Both the position numbers and the translations under genes were made by a program. Below the pieces are notes generated by a model. The model saw only the letters and a program-made list of their open reading frames with translations, made no database searches and was not told the origin of the DNA. Below, one piece after another: positions 51,201 to 60,345 of a stretch of 64,000 nucleotides of DNA. This DNA comes from WHTK01 sp963711035 (lineage in GTDB: Bacteria > Chloroflexota > Dehalococcoidia > DSTF01 > WHTK01): the NCBI GenBank assembly GCA_963711035.1, contig CAVQCN010000004.1:124001-188000 (forward strand), in the 5' to 3' direction. Each line of letters begins with the position of its first letter. The stretch's first letter is position 1.

Positions 51201-52178
51201 CTACGCGATGGGCCAGGCGGCGCGCACGTCGAGGTCGAGACCGGCCTCGCCCGCCTCACCGCGGAAGTGGACGGCGGCAGCGATCATGGCGCCGTTGTCG
51301 GTGCAGAGGCCGGGAGGCGGCACCCAGACCGGGATGGGCGAGGCGTCCCGCATGGCGGCGCGCAGGGGGCCGTTGGCGGCCACGCCCCCGGAGAGCAGGA
51401 TGCAGCGCGCGTCCAGCTCCTGGGCCACTCGCACCGCCTTTTTCACCAGGACGTCGACCACGGCGGTTTGAAAGCCGGCCGCGATCTGGGCGGGTGTCGA
51501 GTCGCCTTTGGCCGCGACCTGCGAAACGGCCGTCTTGAGGCCGCTGAAGCTGAAGTCGTTGCTTTCGCCCAGCCAGGCACGCGGCAGGCGCGGCACCTTG
51601 CCGATGGCGTTCTCCGCCTCCTTCTGGATGGCGGGACCGCCGGGGAAGCCGAGGCCCAGCACGCGCGCCGCCTTGTCGAAGGCCTCACCGGCCGCGTCGT
51701 CGCGGGTCCGGCCGAGTAGACGGTAACGGCCGTGCGCCTCGGCCAGGACGAGTTCGCTGTGGCCGCCGGAGACGATCAGGATGACGGCAGGCAGCTCTGG
51801 CTTCGCCTCCTCGACCAGCCAGTTGGCGTAGATGTGGCCCTCGAGGTGGTTGACGGCGATGAGCGGCTTCGACCAGGCGAAAGCCAGCGTCTTGGCCGTG
51901 TTGAGTCCGACAAGCAGTGAGCCGGCCAGCCCCGGCCCGGCCGTGACGCCGACGGCGTCGAGGTCCGAGGGTTGGCACTTCGCTTCCTGCAGCGCTGCCT
52001 TGACGACGGGCAGCATCGCCTCGATGTGGTGACGGGAGGCGACCTCCGGCACGACGCCGCCGTAGCGGGCGTGTATGGCGGCCTGCGAGGCCACGACATT
52101 GGCCAGCAGCAGCCGCCCGTCTTCGACGATGCCGACGGCCGTTTCGTCGCAGGAGGTCTCGATGCCCATTGCCAGCAT
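51201..52178 (-). CDS. tsaD: tRNA N6-adenosine threonylcarbamoyltransferase
   Basis: 325 residues from the ATG at 52178 (ATG 52169 also in frame). Kae1/TsaD places threonylcarbamoyl on A37 of ANN-decoding tRNAs, with TsaB and TsaE. N-terminal GIETSCDETAVGIVE, metal-binding HHIEA near 50, VTAGPGLAGSLLVGL near 82-96, NHLEGHIYANW near 111 and the C-terminal AAVHFRGE region are present. tsaB and tsaE are not in the window. A 600-base gap with repeats and the groESL promoter follows on the other strand. Confidence 0.94.
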   Translation of the reverse strand: MLAMGIETSCDETAVGIVEDGRLLLANVVASQAAIHARYGGVVPEVASRHHIEAMLPVVKAALQEAKCQPSDLDAVGVTAGPGLAGSLLVGLNTAKTLAFAWSKPLIAVNHLEGHIYANWLVEEAKPELPAVILIVSGGHSELVLAEAHGRYRLLGRTRDDAAGEAFDKAARVLGLGFPGGPAIQKEAENAIGKVPRLPRAWLGESNDFSFSGLKTAVSQVAAKGDSTPAQIAAGFQTAVVDVLVKKAVRVAQELDARCILLSGGVAANGPLRAAMRDASPIPVWVPPPGLCTDNGAMIAAAVHFRGEAGEAGLDLDVRAAWPIA

Positions 52179-52660
52179 GGCGTCTATTGTCAGACGCCGG
52201 GCGCCTTTGATGCCAGTGCGAGGCAGTTCACGACAGTCAGGCCGACGCGTCGCGCCCGCGGCTGCCATGGCTTGGCTTCGCATCGCTTCGCGCTGCTCCG
52301 CCCCCGCCCCTTAGACGAAAAGAGGCTGGGGGACACCGCCAGCGACCCCCGGCAGCGGCTGCGCCTCTGCACCTGGGCTCCATTGTCATCAGCCGCGCAC
52401 GCTGGCAAGCGCCGCCCGGCCGGGTCATGCTTCGCTACGCTCAGCATCTCCCTCGGACAAGGCTGCGTCAGGGAAGACGACGCGTCGCCTCGACCCCTCA
52501 CCCTTCCCCTCTCCCCGACCGAGGGAGAGGGGAAGGAGGCTGGCGCCTGAATAGAGGAGTCGGGGCGTGAGCGGCGGCTGTGGGATTGCTTCGTCCCCGG
52601 CGCTCCTCCCGGCGACAAGTCACGCAGCGAGCACCGAAAGCTCCGCCCGCCACCCCTTGC
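52179..52660. repeat. Repeat-filled part of the tsaD-groES gap
   Basis: Contains a scrambled type B copy (GGGTCATGCTTCGCTACGC..CTCAGCATCTCCCTCGG, 52422-52456), a CT/GA-rich palindrome (52493-52543) and a type A-like copy (GGGATTGCTTCGTCCCCGGC..GCTCCTCCC, 52582-52611). No gene is recognised. Confidence 0.65.
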
Positions 52661-52663
52661 ACG

Positions 52664-52669
52664 TTGACT
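52664..52669 (+). promoter_or_regulatory. -35-like TTGACT before groES
   Basis: A -35-like TTGACT 25 bases ahead of the CIRCE element. The best -10-like sequences nearby (TACACT at 52680) are not well spaced, so the exact promoter is unsure. Confidence 0.4.
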
Positions 52670-52693
52670 TCACTGGCCCTACACTAGCCATCG

Positions 52694-52720
52694 TTAGCAC
52701 TCCCTCCGCCTGAGTGCTAA
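52694..52720. promoter_or_regulatory. CIRCE operator of groESL
   Basis: TTAGCACTC, nine bases, GAGTGCTAA: a perfect match to the CIRCE inverted repeat bound by the repressor HrcA. It lies 56 bases before the groES start codon. The spacing and symmetry are complete. hrcA is not in this window. Confidence 0.95.
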
Positions 52721-52775
52721 ATCCCAAACCCGAGAGCTAATCAAGAAGACAAGGTTTCAGAGCGAGGAGGTCAAC

Positions 52776-53072
52776 GTGGCTTCGAAACTAATCCCTCTTG
52801 CAGACAAGCTGGTACTCAAGCCAATCGTTCAGGAAGAGGTCCTCTCCAGCGGCATCGTCATCCCTGACACCGCCAAGGAAAAGCCGAACCAGGGCGAGAT
52901 CATCGCCGCCGGCCCCGGCCGCCGTGACGAGGACGGCAAGCTCATCCCCATGGACGTCGCGGTCGGCGACCGCGTGCTCTATGCCAAGTACACCGGCCAG
53001 GAGATCAAGGTCGAGAACGAGGAGTACATCGTCCTCAAGGAAACCGACATCCTCTGCAAGGTGCAGGTCTAA
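52776..53072 (+). CDS. groES: Co-chaperonin GroES
   Basis: 98 residues from a GTG at 52776 with GAGGAGG ahead. Heptameric lid for GroEL. The mobile loop QEEVLSSGIVIPDTAKEKP lies at about 17-35 and the roof segment follows. The gene is controlled by the CIRCE element and is 20 bases ahead of groEL. Confidence 0.96.
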   Translation: MASKLIPLADKLVLKPIVQEEVLSSGIVIPDTAKEKPNQGEIIAAGPGRRDEDGKLIPMDVAVGDRVLYAKYTGQEIKVENEEYIVLKETDILCKVQV

Positions 53073-53092
53073 TCCGAGGGTAGGAGCGTCCA

Positions 53093-54727
53093 ATGGCTAA
53101 GCAGATTGTTTTTGACGAGGAAGCGCGACGCTCGCTCAAGATGGGCGTCGACATCCTCTCCGACGCCCTGCGGGTGACGCTCGGTCCCCGCGGCCGCCGC
53201 GTGGTGCTGGACAAGAAGTACGGCGCGCCCGCCGTGGTCGATGACGGCGTCTCCATCGCCAAGGAGATCGAGCTGCAGGACCCCTTCGAGAACATGGGCG
53301 CGCAGCTCGCCAAGGAGATCTCCTCCAAGACGAACGACGTCGCCGGTGACGGCACCACGACGGCGACCGTGCTCGGCGCCGCAATCGTGCGCGAGGGCCT
53401 GAAGAACGTCGCGGCCGGCGCCAACCCAATGGCCCTCAAGAAAGGCATCGAGAAGGGCGTCGAGGCCGCCATCGACCACCTGCGCTCAATGGCCAAGCCG
53501 GTGACCGGCAAGGACCAGATCGCCCAGGTCGCCACCATCTCCGCCGACGACCCCGAGATCGGCAGCATGATCGCCGAGGTCATGGAGAAGGTCGGCAAGG
53601 ACGGCGTCATCACGGTCGAAGAGTCGCGCGGCATCCGCATGGAGACCGAGTTCGTCGACGGTATGCAGCTCGACCGCGGCTACATCTCTCCCTACTTCGT
53701 GACGAACACGGAGCGCATGGAAGCCGTCATCGACGAGCCCTACATCCTGATTACCGACAAACGCATCACCGCCGTCACCGACATCCTGCCGGTGCTGGAG
53801 AAGGTGCTGCAGGTCACCAAGAGCTTCGTGATCGTCGCCGATGACGTGGACGGCGAAGCGCTGGCGACCATGGTCGTCAACAAGCTGCGCGGCACGATTA
53901 ACGTGCTCGCGGTCAAGGCGCCGAGCTTCGGCGACCGCCGCCAGCAGATGCTGGAGGACATCGCCATCCTCACCGGCGGCACCTTCCTCACCGAGAGCAT
54001 GGGCCGCAAGCTCGAGAACGCCCAGATCGCCGACCTGGGTCGCGCCCGCCGCGTCATCTCGGCCAAGGACGACACGACGGTCGTTGAGGGCTACGGCTCC
54101 GACGAGGCGATCCAGAACCGCATGAAGCAGATCAAGGCGCAGATCGACGAGACCGCCTCTGACTTCGACCGCGAGAAGCTCCAGGAGCGCCTGGCCAAGC
54201 TCTCCGGCGGCGTCGCCGTCCTCAAGGTCGGCGCCCCGACTGAGGTCGAGCTCAAGGAGAAGAAGCTGCGTGTCGAGGACGCCCTCTCCGCCACCCGCGC
54301 GGCGGTGGAAGAAGGCATCGTCCCCGGCGGCGGCGTCGCGATGGTGCGCTGCCAGGGCGTCCTGGACGAGCTGGCCGCCACCCTCACCGGTGACGAGCGC
54401 ACCGGCGTGCTGATCCTGCGCCGCTCGATGGAAGAGCCGATGATTCAGATCGCCGACAATGCCGGCATCGAGGGCACGGTCGTCGTCGACGCGGTGAAGA
54501 AGAACCCCGACCCCGAGTACGGCTACGACGCCATGGTAGGCGTCTACGGCAACATGATCGAGCGCGGCGTCATCGACCCCGTAAAGGTCACCCGCTCCGC
54601 CATCGAGAACGCTGCCTCCATCGCCAACATGATCCTGACGACCGAGTCTCTGATTACGGACATCCCGGAGCCGCCCGGCGCGCTGCCGGCCGGCATGGGC
54701 CACGACCACGGCATGGACATGATGTGA
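53093..54727 (+). CDS. groEL: Chaperonin GroEL
   Basis: 544 residues, full length. ATP-binding LGPRGRRVVLDKKYGAP near 30-47, DGTTTATVL at about 86-94, and GGGVAMVR at about 413. The tail ends GMGHDHGMDMM, a Met/His/Asp-type GGM-like flexible tail. Preceded by groES and followed by a strong terminator, so the operon is complete. Only one copy in the window. Confidence 0.97.
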   Translation: MAKQIVFDEEARRSLKMGVDILSDALRVTLGPRGRRVVLDKKYGAPAVVDDGVSIAKEIELQDPFENMGAQLAKEISSKTNDVAGDGTTTATVLGAAIVREGLKNVAAGANPMALKKGIEKGVEAAIDHLRSMAKPVTGKDQIAQVATISADDPEIGSMIAEVMEKVGKDGVITVEESRGIRMETEFVDGMQLDRGYISPYFVTNTERMEAVIDEPYILITDKRITAVTDILPVLEKVLQVTKSFVIVADDVDGEALATMVVNKLRGTINVLAVKAPSFGDRRQQMLEDIAILTGGTFLTESMGRKLENAQIADLGRARRVISAKDDTTVVEGYGSDEAIQNRMKQIKAQIDETASDFDREKLQERLAKLSGGVAVLKVGAPTEVELKEKKLRVEDALSATRAAVEEGIVPGGGVAMVRCQGVLDELAATLTGDERTGVLILRRSMEEPMIQIADNAGIEGTVVVDAVKKNPDPEYGYDAMVGVYGNMIERGVIDPVKVTRSAIENAASIANMILTTESLITDIPEPPGALPAGMGHDHGMDMM

Positions 54728-54780
54728 TTAGCATCACGGCGTAGCAGCTGCCGCTCTGGTAGCGGCGCGAGATACGCTGG

Positions 54781-54816
54781 AGGGGGCCGGTCAAAAGACC
54801 GGCCCCCTCTTTGTTT
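54781..54816 (+). terminator. Intrinsic terminator of groESL
   Basis: 12-bp stem AGGGGGCCGGTC (54781-54792) with GACCGGCCCCCT (54797-54808), AAAA loop, then CTTTGTTT. Starts 53 bases after the groEL stop. Confidence 0.88.
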
Positions 54817-54828
54817 ACCCAACCCGCC

Positions 54829-54952
54829 GTCATTCTGAGCGCCAGCGAAGAATCTCCCCTCGGCGGGCGGCACAGCGTCTTCGTGCAGGCCGTCATGCCG
54901 ACATGCCGACATGCCCGAGATTGCATCGTCGCTGCCGCTCCTCGCTACGACG
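54829..54952. repeat. Dispersed repeat pair, types C and A
   Basis: Type C left arm 54829-54863 (GTCATTCTGAGCGCCAGCGA) and inverted type A right arm 54916-54952. Between them is a short tandem GCCGACAT direct repeat near 54896-54913. A CCCCTC..GGGAGAGGGG palindrome follows at 55001-55030. Confidence 0.78.
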
Positions 54953-55129
54953 ATGCGCCGCCTGTTGGACAAAGGCGCCTGGGCCCACGGAGCGTGGCAA
55001 CCCCTCGCCCCCTCCCTGGGAGAGGGGACGCGTCTTGCGAGCTTTTGTAGCGGAGGGACGGCGCTCCCGGGAGCGCTGGGCAACGCGACGCCTGGCACGC
55101 AGCGGCTCGACGGCCGACGGCTAGAGACG

Positions 55130-58100
55130 CTACACGGTGAGGCGGCGGTAGAGCGTGGGCAGGCGCGAGGGCATCTGCTCGATGTCGCCGAGGACTTCGT
55201 AGGCGATGTCGCCGCACATGGCGCCGAGGTAGTCGTGCCCTTCCTTGTCGACGGTCAGGGCGAAGGGGACGATGCCCTTGTTCTTGGCCTCGACCAGCGC
55301 CTTGTGGGTGTCGTGGATGGCGTAGTCCTTCTCGGTGCGGTCGCGGCCGTAGCCGTGGTCCTGGGGCCGGCCGTCCGAGACGAGGAAGAGGATCTTGGCG
55401 CGCGCGTCGATCTCGTCCAGCTTGAAGGCGGTGTGGCGGATGGCCGGGCCCATGCGTGTCGATCGGATCGGCGTGACGCGGTCGATGCGGCGCTGCACCT
55501 CCTGGCCAAAGGTCTCGTCCAGGTCCTTGATCACGAAGTACTCGACGTTCTCGCGGCCGTAGCCGGAGAAACCGTAGATGCCGTAGCGGTCGCCTATTAC
55601 CTCGAGGGCGTTGGTGAGCAGCACGAGACTCTCGCGCTCCAGGTCGATGATGCGCTTGGGCGGCTCGACGCCCGCCGGGCGCGTCTGAGCGAAGGTCTGG
55701 TAGTAGCGGCGCGGGTCGCTGTTGCCGGCTCCGTCGGGGCGCGGCCGGTGCTTCTCGATCTCCTCATCGGTCGAGGCCGACATGTCGAGCAGGAAGGCAA
55801 CCGCAACGTCGCGCTCGATCTTGTTGCGGCGCCAGTAGATCTTCGGGACGTCGCCGTGGGAGGCCTTCTTCTGCACCATGAACTCGATCGCCGCGTCGAG
55901 GTCGATGTCCTCGCCGTCCTCGAGCTTCTTGATCTTGCGGAAGTTCTCCGGCTTCAGCATCTCGAACTGGCGCTGCGTCTCATGGACGAGGCCGGCGTAC
56001 TGGTGCAGGGTCTTCTCGTAGAAGTCCTCCGTGCCTTCCTCCAGGACGCGCTCGCGCACCGTGCACCAGCGCGGCTTGTAGTCGAAGGCGCGGAAGTCCC
56101 ACTCGTCGTAGTAGTAGAGCTTGACCTCGGGCGTTGCGGCCGGCACCGGTGCCGGCGGCTCCTCGCCGTCCATGTCGGAGGCCTGCTGGTCCTGGTCGGA
56201 GAGCGGTGCGCCCGCCTCCTTCTCCAGGTTTTCGAGGAACGCGCTGATCGTGGCCGACACCTGCTCGGAGTCGTCCTGCATGTCGACTTCAACGCTCTTC
56301 TCCAGCAGCTCCTTGATCTGCTCCTCGGTGAGGGCAGAGAGCTCCTCTTCCAGCTGCTCCGCCGTCTCCTGCATGCGCATGCGCATCAGGAGCTGAACGA
56401 GCTCCGGCTTGAAATCGCCGCGGAAGTTGACCTGCTCGGGGCTCTGGTAGGGCTGCTCTTCGCCTTCCGGCATCTCCTGCATCTCGTCCGAAGGGGCTCC
56501 GGAGCCGGCCGCGTCCTCCATCTGCTCCAGCATCTCCTCCGTTATCGAGCCCCAATCGAGGTCTTCGAGGGCTTCGGGCGAGATGTTGGGGATCTTCTCG
56601 GCAAGCTCGTAAAGGCTCAGCGTAACCTCGGCGGCGTCTTCGACCGAGGCGGTCGGGTCGCATATCTGGCGCAGCATGACGACGGCACGCGCCATCGTGG
56701 GCTCGAGCGCCTTGGGGATAGCGATCTGGTCGTCGCCGTCCAGACTGGCACGGATCAGGTTCTCGACGAACACCTCACGTAGAGGCAGGGCGCGGATCTC
56801 GGGTCGGCGCCCCAGCTCCATCCGCTGCACCATGCGGCTGGCGCGACGGATGCCGACGTACTCGGCCAGGACGCGACTGTCGATGCGCAGGTCCTCGCTG
56901 ACGGTGAAGAGGTCAGAAGCGAGCTGGCGCTCCGAGAACAGGTCGAAGAAGTGCTCCATGTCCGTGACCCAACGGCGCTTCTCGAGCTTGCCATCGGCGC
57001 GGCGCTGGCGCTCGACCTGGTGACGGCGGCGCTTGAGGACGACGCCGGGCCGGCGGTAACTGAACTCGAAGCTGCCGAACTCCAGGTGCGCCGCCTGGTG
57101 CGTGGCGTAGACCTTGAAAATCGAGAAGTTGTCCGCCTTGTTGTCGTAGTCCTCGATGTGGTCCGGCAGGTAGACTGCCGTGCCTTCGGTGGTGGGGCCA
57201 CCCTCCTTGATCCAGCCGATGCCCTTCTCCTCCAGGTTGGAGACCGGCTGCACGCTGACGTTGGCGCCGGTCAGCGCCTTGCTGTAGAGACGCAGCAGCT
57301 CGCTCACGGAGGTGAGGTCGACGCGGGCCGAGAGGTTGGCGACGGTCTGCTCCGACTTCGCCGATTCGAGGCGGAAGAAGGCCTCGCCGCCCTCCGTGGT
57401 CTGCTTGAGGATCTCGAGGCCGGCGTTGTGCCAGGCCGCGATGTCCTCTGGGCCCAAACGGTCTGTGAGGCTGGGCACGGAGCGAATGAAGGCCATGGCT
57501 GCGACCGGCGACAGCGTTATCAGGCTGCTGGCAAGGTCGATGATGCGGCCGTGCTGGCGGTCGTCGATCTCGCGGAAGGCCTGCGTGCCGTCGGCGAAGA
57601 GAATGTAGGCCTGGCGTCCCAGGCGCCGCGCCACCCGCGCGCACAGGTCGAGGTAGTGAGCGCGCTCCGCCCCCGCGATGCTGGACAGCAGCTCGGGGCC
57701 GCGTTGGAAGTAGAGGCTCGCCTCGGGCCAAGCGTTGTCGGAGATGGCGCCGGCGAAGTCGAGGAAGGCGAGGCGCTCCGAGTGGTTCAGGGACGCCACC
57801 ATGCCAGGCGCCGCTTCGAGGCAAGCGGTGGCGAGGTCGGCGGAGCGGTCGGAGATCGACTCGATGACGCCCACAAGGCGGCCCAGTTCCTGGATCGTCA
57901 GGTTCTGCAAGAGTAGCGGGCTAAGGTTCATGAACTCGGCGGCGAGCGAGATCGACTTCCAGGTCGCCTTGTAGAGGCGGTCGCCGAGCTGTGACCACTC
58001 GCGCACCTGACCGCCGGCGAGCATCGGCAGCACGATGGGGCTGGCGCGGAAGTAGGCGCTGGCAATGGCCGAGGCGTGCTCGGCCAGCTCGCGGCCGTGG

Positions 58101-58360
58101 CTCACCCAGTCGCGGAAGCCGGCCGGATCGAGCATCCCCAGCACCAGGGGCCCCGTCTCGAAGTAGTCGGCGGTGGGCTCCCAGGAGCGCAGCGAGTGCG
58201 CGGCGAGAGTCAGGCCCTCGTCCACCCAGAGCTGCAGCTGTTGCTCAGTCAGCCGGGGCGGCAGGTTGCCCGCCGCCTCGTGAAAGGCCTGCGTGAGGGA
58301 AGGGGGCAGCTTGGCGAGGCCTTCTTCAACCTCACGGACCTGTGCATCACTCAGCGGCAT
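55130..58360 (-). CDS. Large VWA-domain protein with N-terminal helical repeats (CbbO/NorD-like)
   Basis: 1076 residues. Residues about 55-350 are about eight helical repeats of ~38 residues with the pattern A..YF..sP.ll..l.....w...g..la. The middle (about 380-800) resembles the CbbO/NorD region and is highly acidic near 600-720. The VWA domain has a MIDAS DMSAST at about 857-862 and SDGRPQD near 995, so it should bind Mg. CbbO and NorD work with an AAA+ ATPase to remodel RuBisCO or to mature NO reductase. The matching ATPase is at 60346-61263, but neither target enzyme is in view. Confidence 0.8.
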   Translation of the reverse strand: MPLSDAQVREVEEGLAKLPPSLTQAFHEAAGNLPPRLTEQQLQLWVDEGLTLAAHSLRSWEPTADYFETGPLVLGMLDPAGFRDWVSHGRELAEHASAIASAYFRASPIVLPMLAGGQVREWSQLGDRLYKATWKSISLAAEFMNLSPLLLQNLTIQELGRLVGVIESISDRSADLATACLEAAPGMVASLNHSERLAFLDFAGAISDNAWPEASLYFQRGPELLSSIAGAERAHYLDLCARVARRLGRQAYILFADGTQAFREIDDRQHGRIIDLASSLITLSPVAAMAFIRSVPSLTDRLGPEDIAAWHNAGLEILKQTTEGGEAFFRLESAKSEQTVANLSARVDLTSVSELLRLYSKALTGANVSVQPVSNLEEKGIGWIKEGGPTTEGTAVYLPDHIEDYDNKADNFSIFKVYATHQAAHLEFGSFEFSYRRPGVVLKRRRHQVERQRRADGKLEKRRWVTDMEHFFDLFSERQLASDLFTVSEDLRIDSRVLAEYVGIRRASRMVQRMELGRRPEIRALPLREVFVENLIRASLDGDDQIAIPKALEPTMARAVVMLRQICDPTASVEDAAEVTLSLYELAEKIPNISPEALEDLDWGSITEEMLEQMEDAAGSGAPSDEMQEMPEGEEQPYQSPEQVNFRGDFKPELVQLLMRMRMQETAEQLEEELSALTEEQIKELLEKSVEVDMQDDSEQVSATISAFLENLEKEAGAPLSDQDQQASDMDGEEPPAPVPAATPEVKLYYYDEWDFRAFDYKPRWCTVRERVLEEGTEDFYEKTLHQYAGLVHETQRQFEMLKPENFRKIKKLEDGEDIDLDAAIEFMVQKKASHGDVPKIYWRRNKIERDVAVAFLLDMSASTDEEIEKHRPRPDGAGNSDPRRYYQTFAQTRPAGVEPPKRIIDLERESLVLLTNALEVIGDRYGIYGFSGYGRENVEYFVIKDLDETFGQEVQRRIDRVTPIRSTRMGPAIRHTAFKLDEIDARAKILFLVSDGRPQDHGYGRDRTEKDYAIHDTHKALVEAKNKGIVPFALTVDKEGHDYLGAMCGDIAYEVLGDIEQMPSRLPTLYRRLTV

Positions 58361-58544
58361 AAAGACTCCTGATCCAACCCTGTTCCTGGCACAAAGACGG
58401 CGGGCTTGGCGTAGCAGTGCTAGCTATTTTAGCTTCCGGGTACCGCATTGGCGAGGTGCAGCGCATTCGCCACGAAGGTCCTGCATGAACCCTCCAGAGA
58501 GGCGGTACTATGTGCGCGACTTCGACACGGCAGGAGGGCAGAAC

Positions 58545-59399
58545 ATGAGACGCGTCGGCAAAAACTGTTATACGGAGGTCTACTTCTGGGGCTGCAACCC
58601 GAGCTTCGTTGTCACGAACGACGGCGTGGTGATGATAGACACGCCACAGCAGCCGATCGACGCCCTGCGCTGGCGCGAGACGATGTCCGAGCACGGCCCC
58701 ATCCGGTACCTGATCAACACCGAGCCGCACGGCGACCACATCAGCGGCAACGCCTATTTCCACGGCGCTGAGGTCGTGGCGCAGGAGAAGCTCAAGGCTC
58801 GCTACGAAGAGGCGCAGGCGCAGATGCTCTCGCCCGAGCGTGTCGAGCAGATGAAGCTCAACGACCCCGACAGCGTCTGGCTGCTCAATCACCCCGACTT
58901 TCCACCCAACCCGCCAACTACCACCTTCGACACGGAGCTCACCCTTCACGCCGGCAACCACACCTTTCAGTGCATCCACCTGCCCGGCCACACGGCGCCG
59001 CAGACAGCGATCCTCGTGCCGGAAGAAGGCGTGGTTTTCACGGGCGACAACGTCTTCTTCAAGTGCAAGACCTTCATCCAGGAAGCCGACCCCTGGGAGT
59101 GGCTAGACGCTTTGCAGACGCTGGCCGCGATGGACGTGGACGTCATCGTGCCGGGCCACGGCGAGACCTGCGACAAGGCATATCTCGGCACGCAGGCGCA
59201 GGTCATCGAGGGCTGGCTCGGTACCGTGGAGGACTTCGTGCGGCGCGGCCTCACCGAGGAGGAGGCGCTGGCTCAACCGCTGGACGTGCCCAGCCTGGAT
59301 CCGTACCCCATCGGTCAGCGGCTCTTCGGCATGAGCGAGCGGCTCAACGCGCTCAACGTTGGCAACATCTACCGCCACGTGGCAGAGCGAAAGAGCTAG
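58545..59399 (+). CDS. Metallo-beta-lactamase-fold hydrolase, variant metal motif
   Basis: 284 residues from the ATG at 58545, selected for AGGAGGG six bases upstream; ATG 58485 in frame is the alternative. MBL fold: GCNPSFVVTNDGVVMIDTPQQ, NTEPHGDHISGN near 65-76, LPGHTAPQTAI with His near 150, FTGDNVF with Asp and VPGHGETCD with His. The usual THxHxDH motif is TExHxDH, so the first zinc ligand His is Glu. Residue lengths fit the glyoxalase II/ quinoprotein-like class of hydrolases. It sits between the VWA and CoaE genes. Confidence 0.85.
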   Translation: MRRVGKNCYTEVYFWGCNPSFVVTNDGVVMIDTPQQPIDALRWRETMSEHGPIRYLINTEPHGDHISGNAYFHGAEVVAQEKLKARYEEAQAQMLSPERVEQMKLNDPDSVWLLNHPDFPPNPPTTTFDTELTLHAGNHTFQCIHLPGHTAPQTAILVPEEGVVFTGDNVFFKCKTFIQEADPWEWLDALQTLAAMDVDVIVPGHGETCDKAYLGTQAQVIEGWLGTVEDFVRRGLTEEEALAQPLDVPSLDPYPIGQRLFGMSERLNALNVGNIYRHVAERKS

Positions 59400-59492
59400 C
59401 CACACCGGGTCGCCCCGCCGACGGAACTGGTCCGTCGAGAACCAGATTGCCCCCATTCATCGGCATGGCTTGCAAATGACCATTCTCGAAAC

Positions 59493-59529
59493 GTCGTCAT
59501 CCTGAGCCCAGCGAAGGATCTCCCCTCGG
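59493..59529. repeat. Dispersed repeat, type C
   Basis: GTCGTCATCCTGAGCCCAGC followed by GAAGGATCTCCCCTCGG. Lies between the hydrolase gene and coaE. Confidence 0.75.
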
Positions 59530-59680
59530 CCCAAGCTGTCGAGCAGGAGCGGGACCGAACTCAAGACGCGCACATGCCTTTCGTTACCGAAGCAACGCCG
59601 GTCGTACGAGACAAGGCGCGCTGCTACACTGGCCTGCGGACTCGGCCTGCAGGCTGGTTCCCACCCGAAGGAAGGCGCAC

Positions 59681-60280
59681 GTGATCAGTATCGGTCTCAT
59701 CGGCAGCATCGCCGCCGGCAAGAGCGAGGTGGCGCGCATGCTGGCGGCGCGCGGTGCGCGCGTCGTCGACGCCGACCGCGTGGCGCACGAGACCTACCAG
59801 CCCGGCGAGGCCGGCCACACGGCCCTCGTCGCGGCCTTCGGCGAGGCACTGCTGGCAGCGGACGGCACCATCGACCGGCGCCGCCTGGGCGAGGTCGTCT
59901 TCGGCCACCCGGAACGGCTGCAGCAGCTCACCTCGATCGTCTGGCCGTTGACACGCCAGCGGGTCGAGCGATTGCAGGCACTGGCGGCGGCCGAAGGCGT
60001 GGACGTCTTTGTGCTGGAGGCGCCGCTGCTCATCGAGGCGGGCTGGCGCGACCTGGTAGACGAGGTGTGGTTCGTGCGCGCCGCGCGGCCCGTGGCGCTG
60101 CAGCGGCTGCAGGGGCGCGGCCTCTCGGAGGCGGAGGCGGAGGCGCGCGTGGCGGCGCGCACGGCAATCAGCGAGGCCGAGAAGGCCGCAACACTAATCA
60201 TCGACAACGACGAGGACATCGCGGCGCTGGAAGCGCGGGTCGAGGCGGCGTGGTTGACTCTGCGAAGCGAGTCGAGATAG
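59681..60280 (+). CDS. coaE: Dephospho-CoA kinase
   Basis: 199 residues from a GTG at 59681 (GAAGGAAGG upstream). Phosphorylates the 3'-OH of dephospho-CoA, the last step in CoA synthesis. P-loop GSIAAGKSE at 8-16, DADRVAHE near 31-38 and the lid RQ..R segment RLQALAAAEGVDV are visible. Ends 65 bases before the ATPase gene. Confidence 0.94.
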   Translation: MISIGLIGSIAAGKSEVARMLAARGARVVDADRVAHETYQPGEAGHTALVAAFGEALLAADGTIDRRRLGEVVFGHPERLQQLTSIVWPLTRQRVERLQALAAAEGVDVFVLEAPLLIEAGWRDLVDEVWFVRAARPVALQRLQGRGLSEAEAEARVAARTAISEAEKAATLIIDNDEDIAALEARVEAAWLTLRSESR

Positions 60281-60345
60281 TACTATACAGACACCAAAAA
60301 CCCTGCAAATGTCAGCGAGCCGGCCCCGAGGTGTCGGGGTGCCTC

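Noticed and set aside
53486..54709. 407-codon minus-strand open frame
   Set aside because: Antisense to groEL.
54911..56782. 623-codon open frame on the plus strand
   Set aside because: Antisense to the VWA gene and includes repeat sequence; no domain, while the minus frame has a clear MIDAS and repeats.
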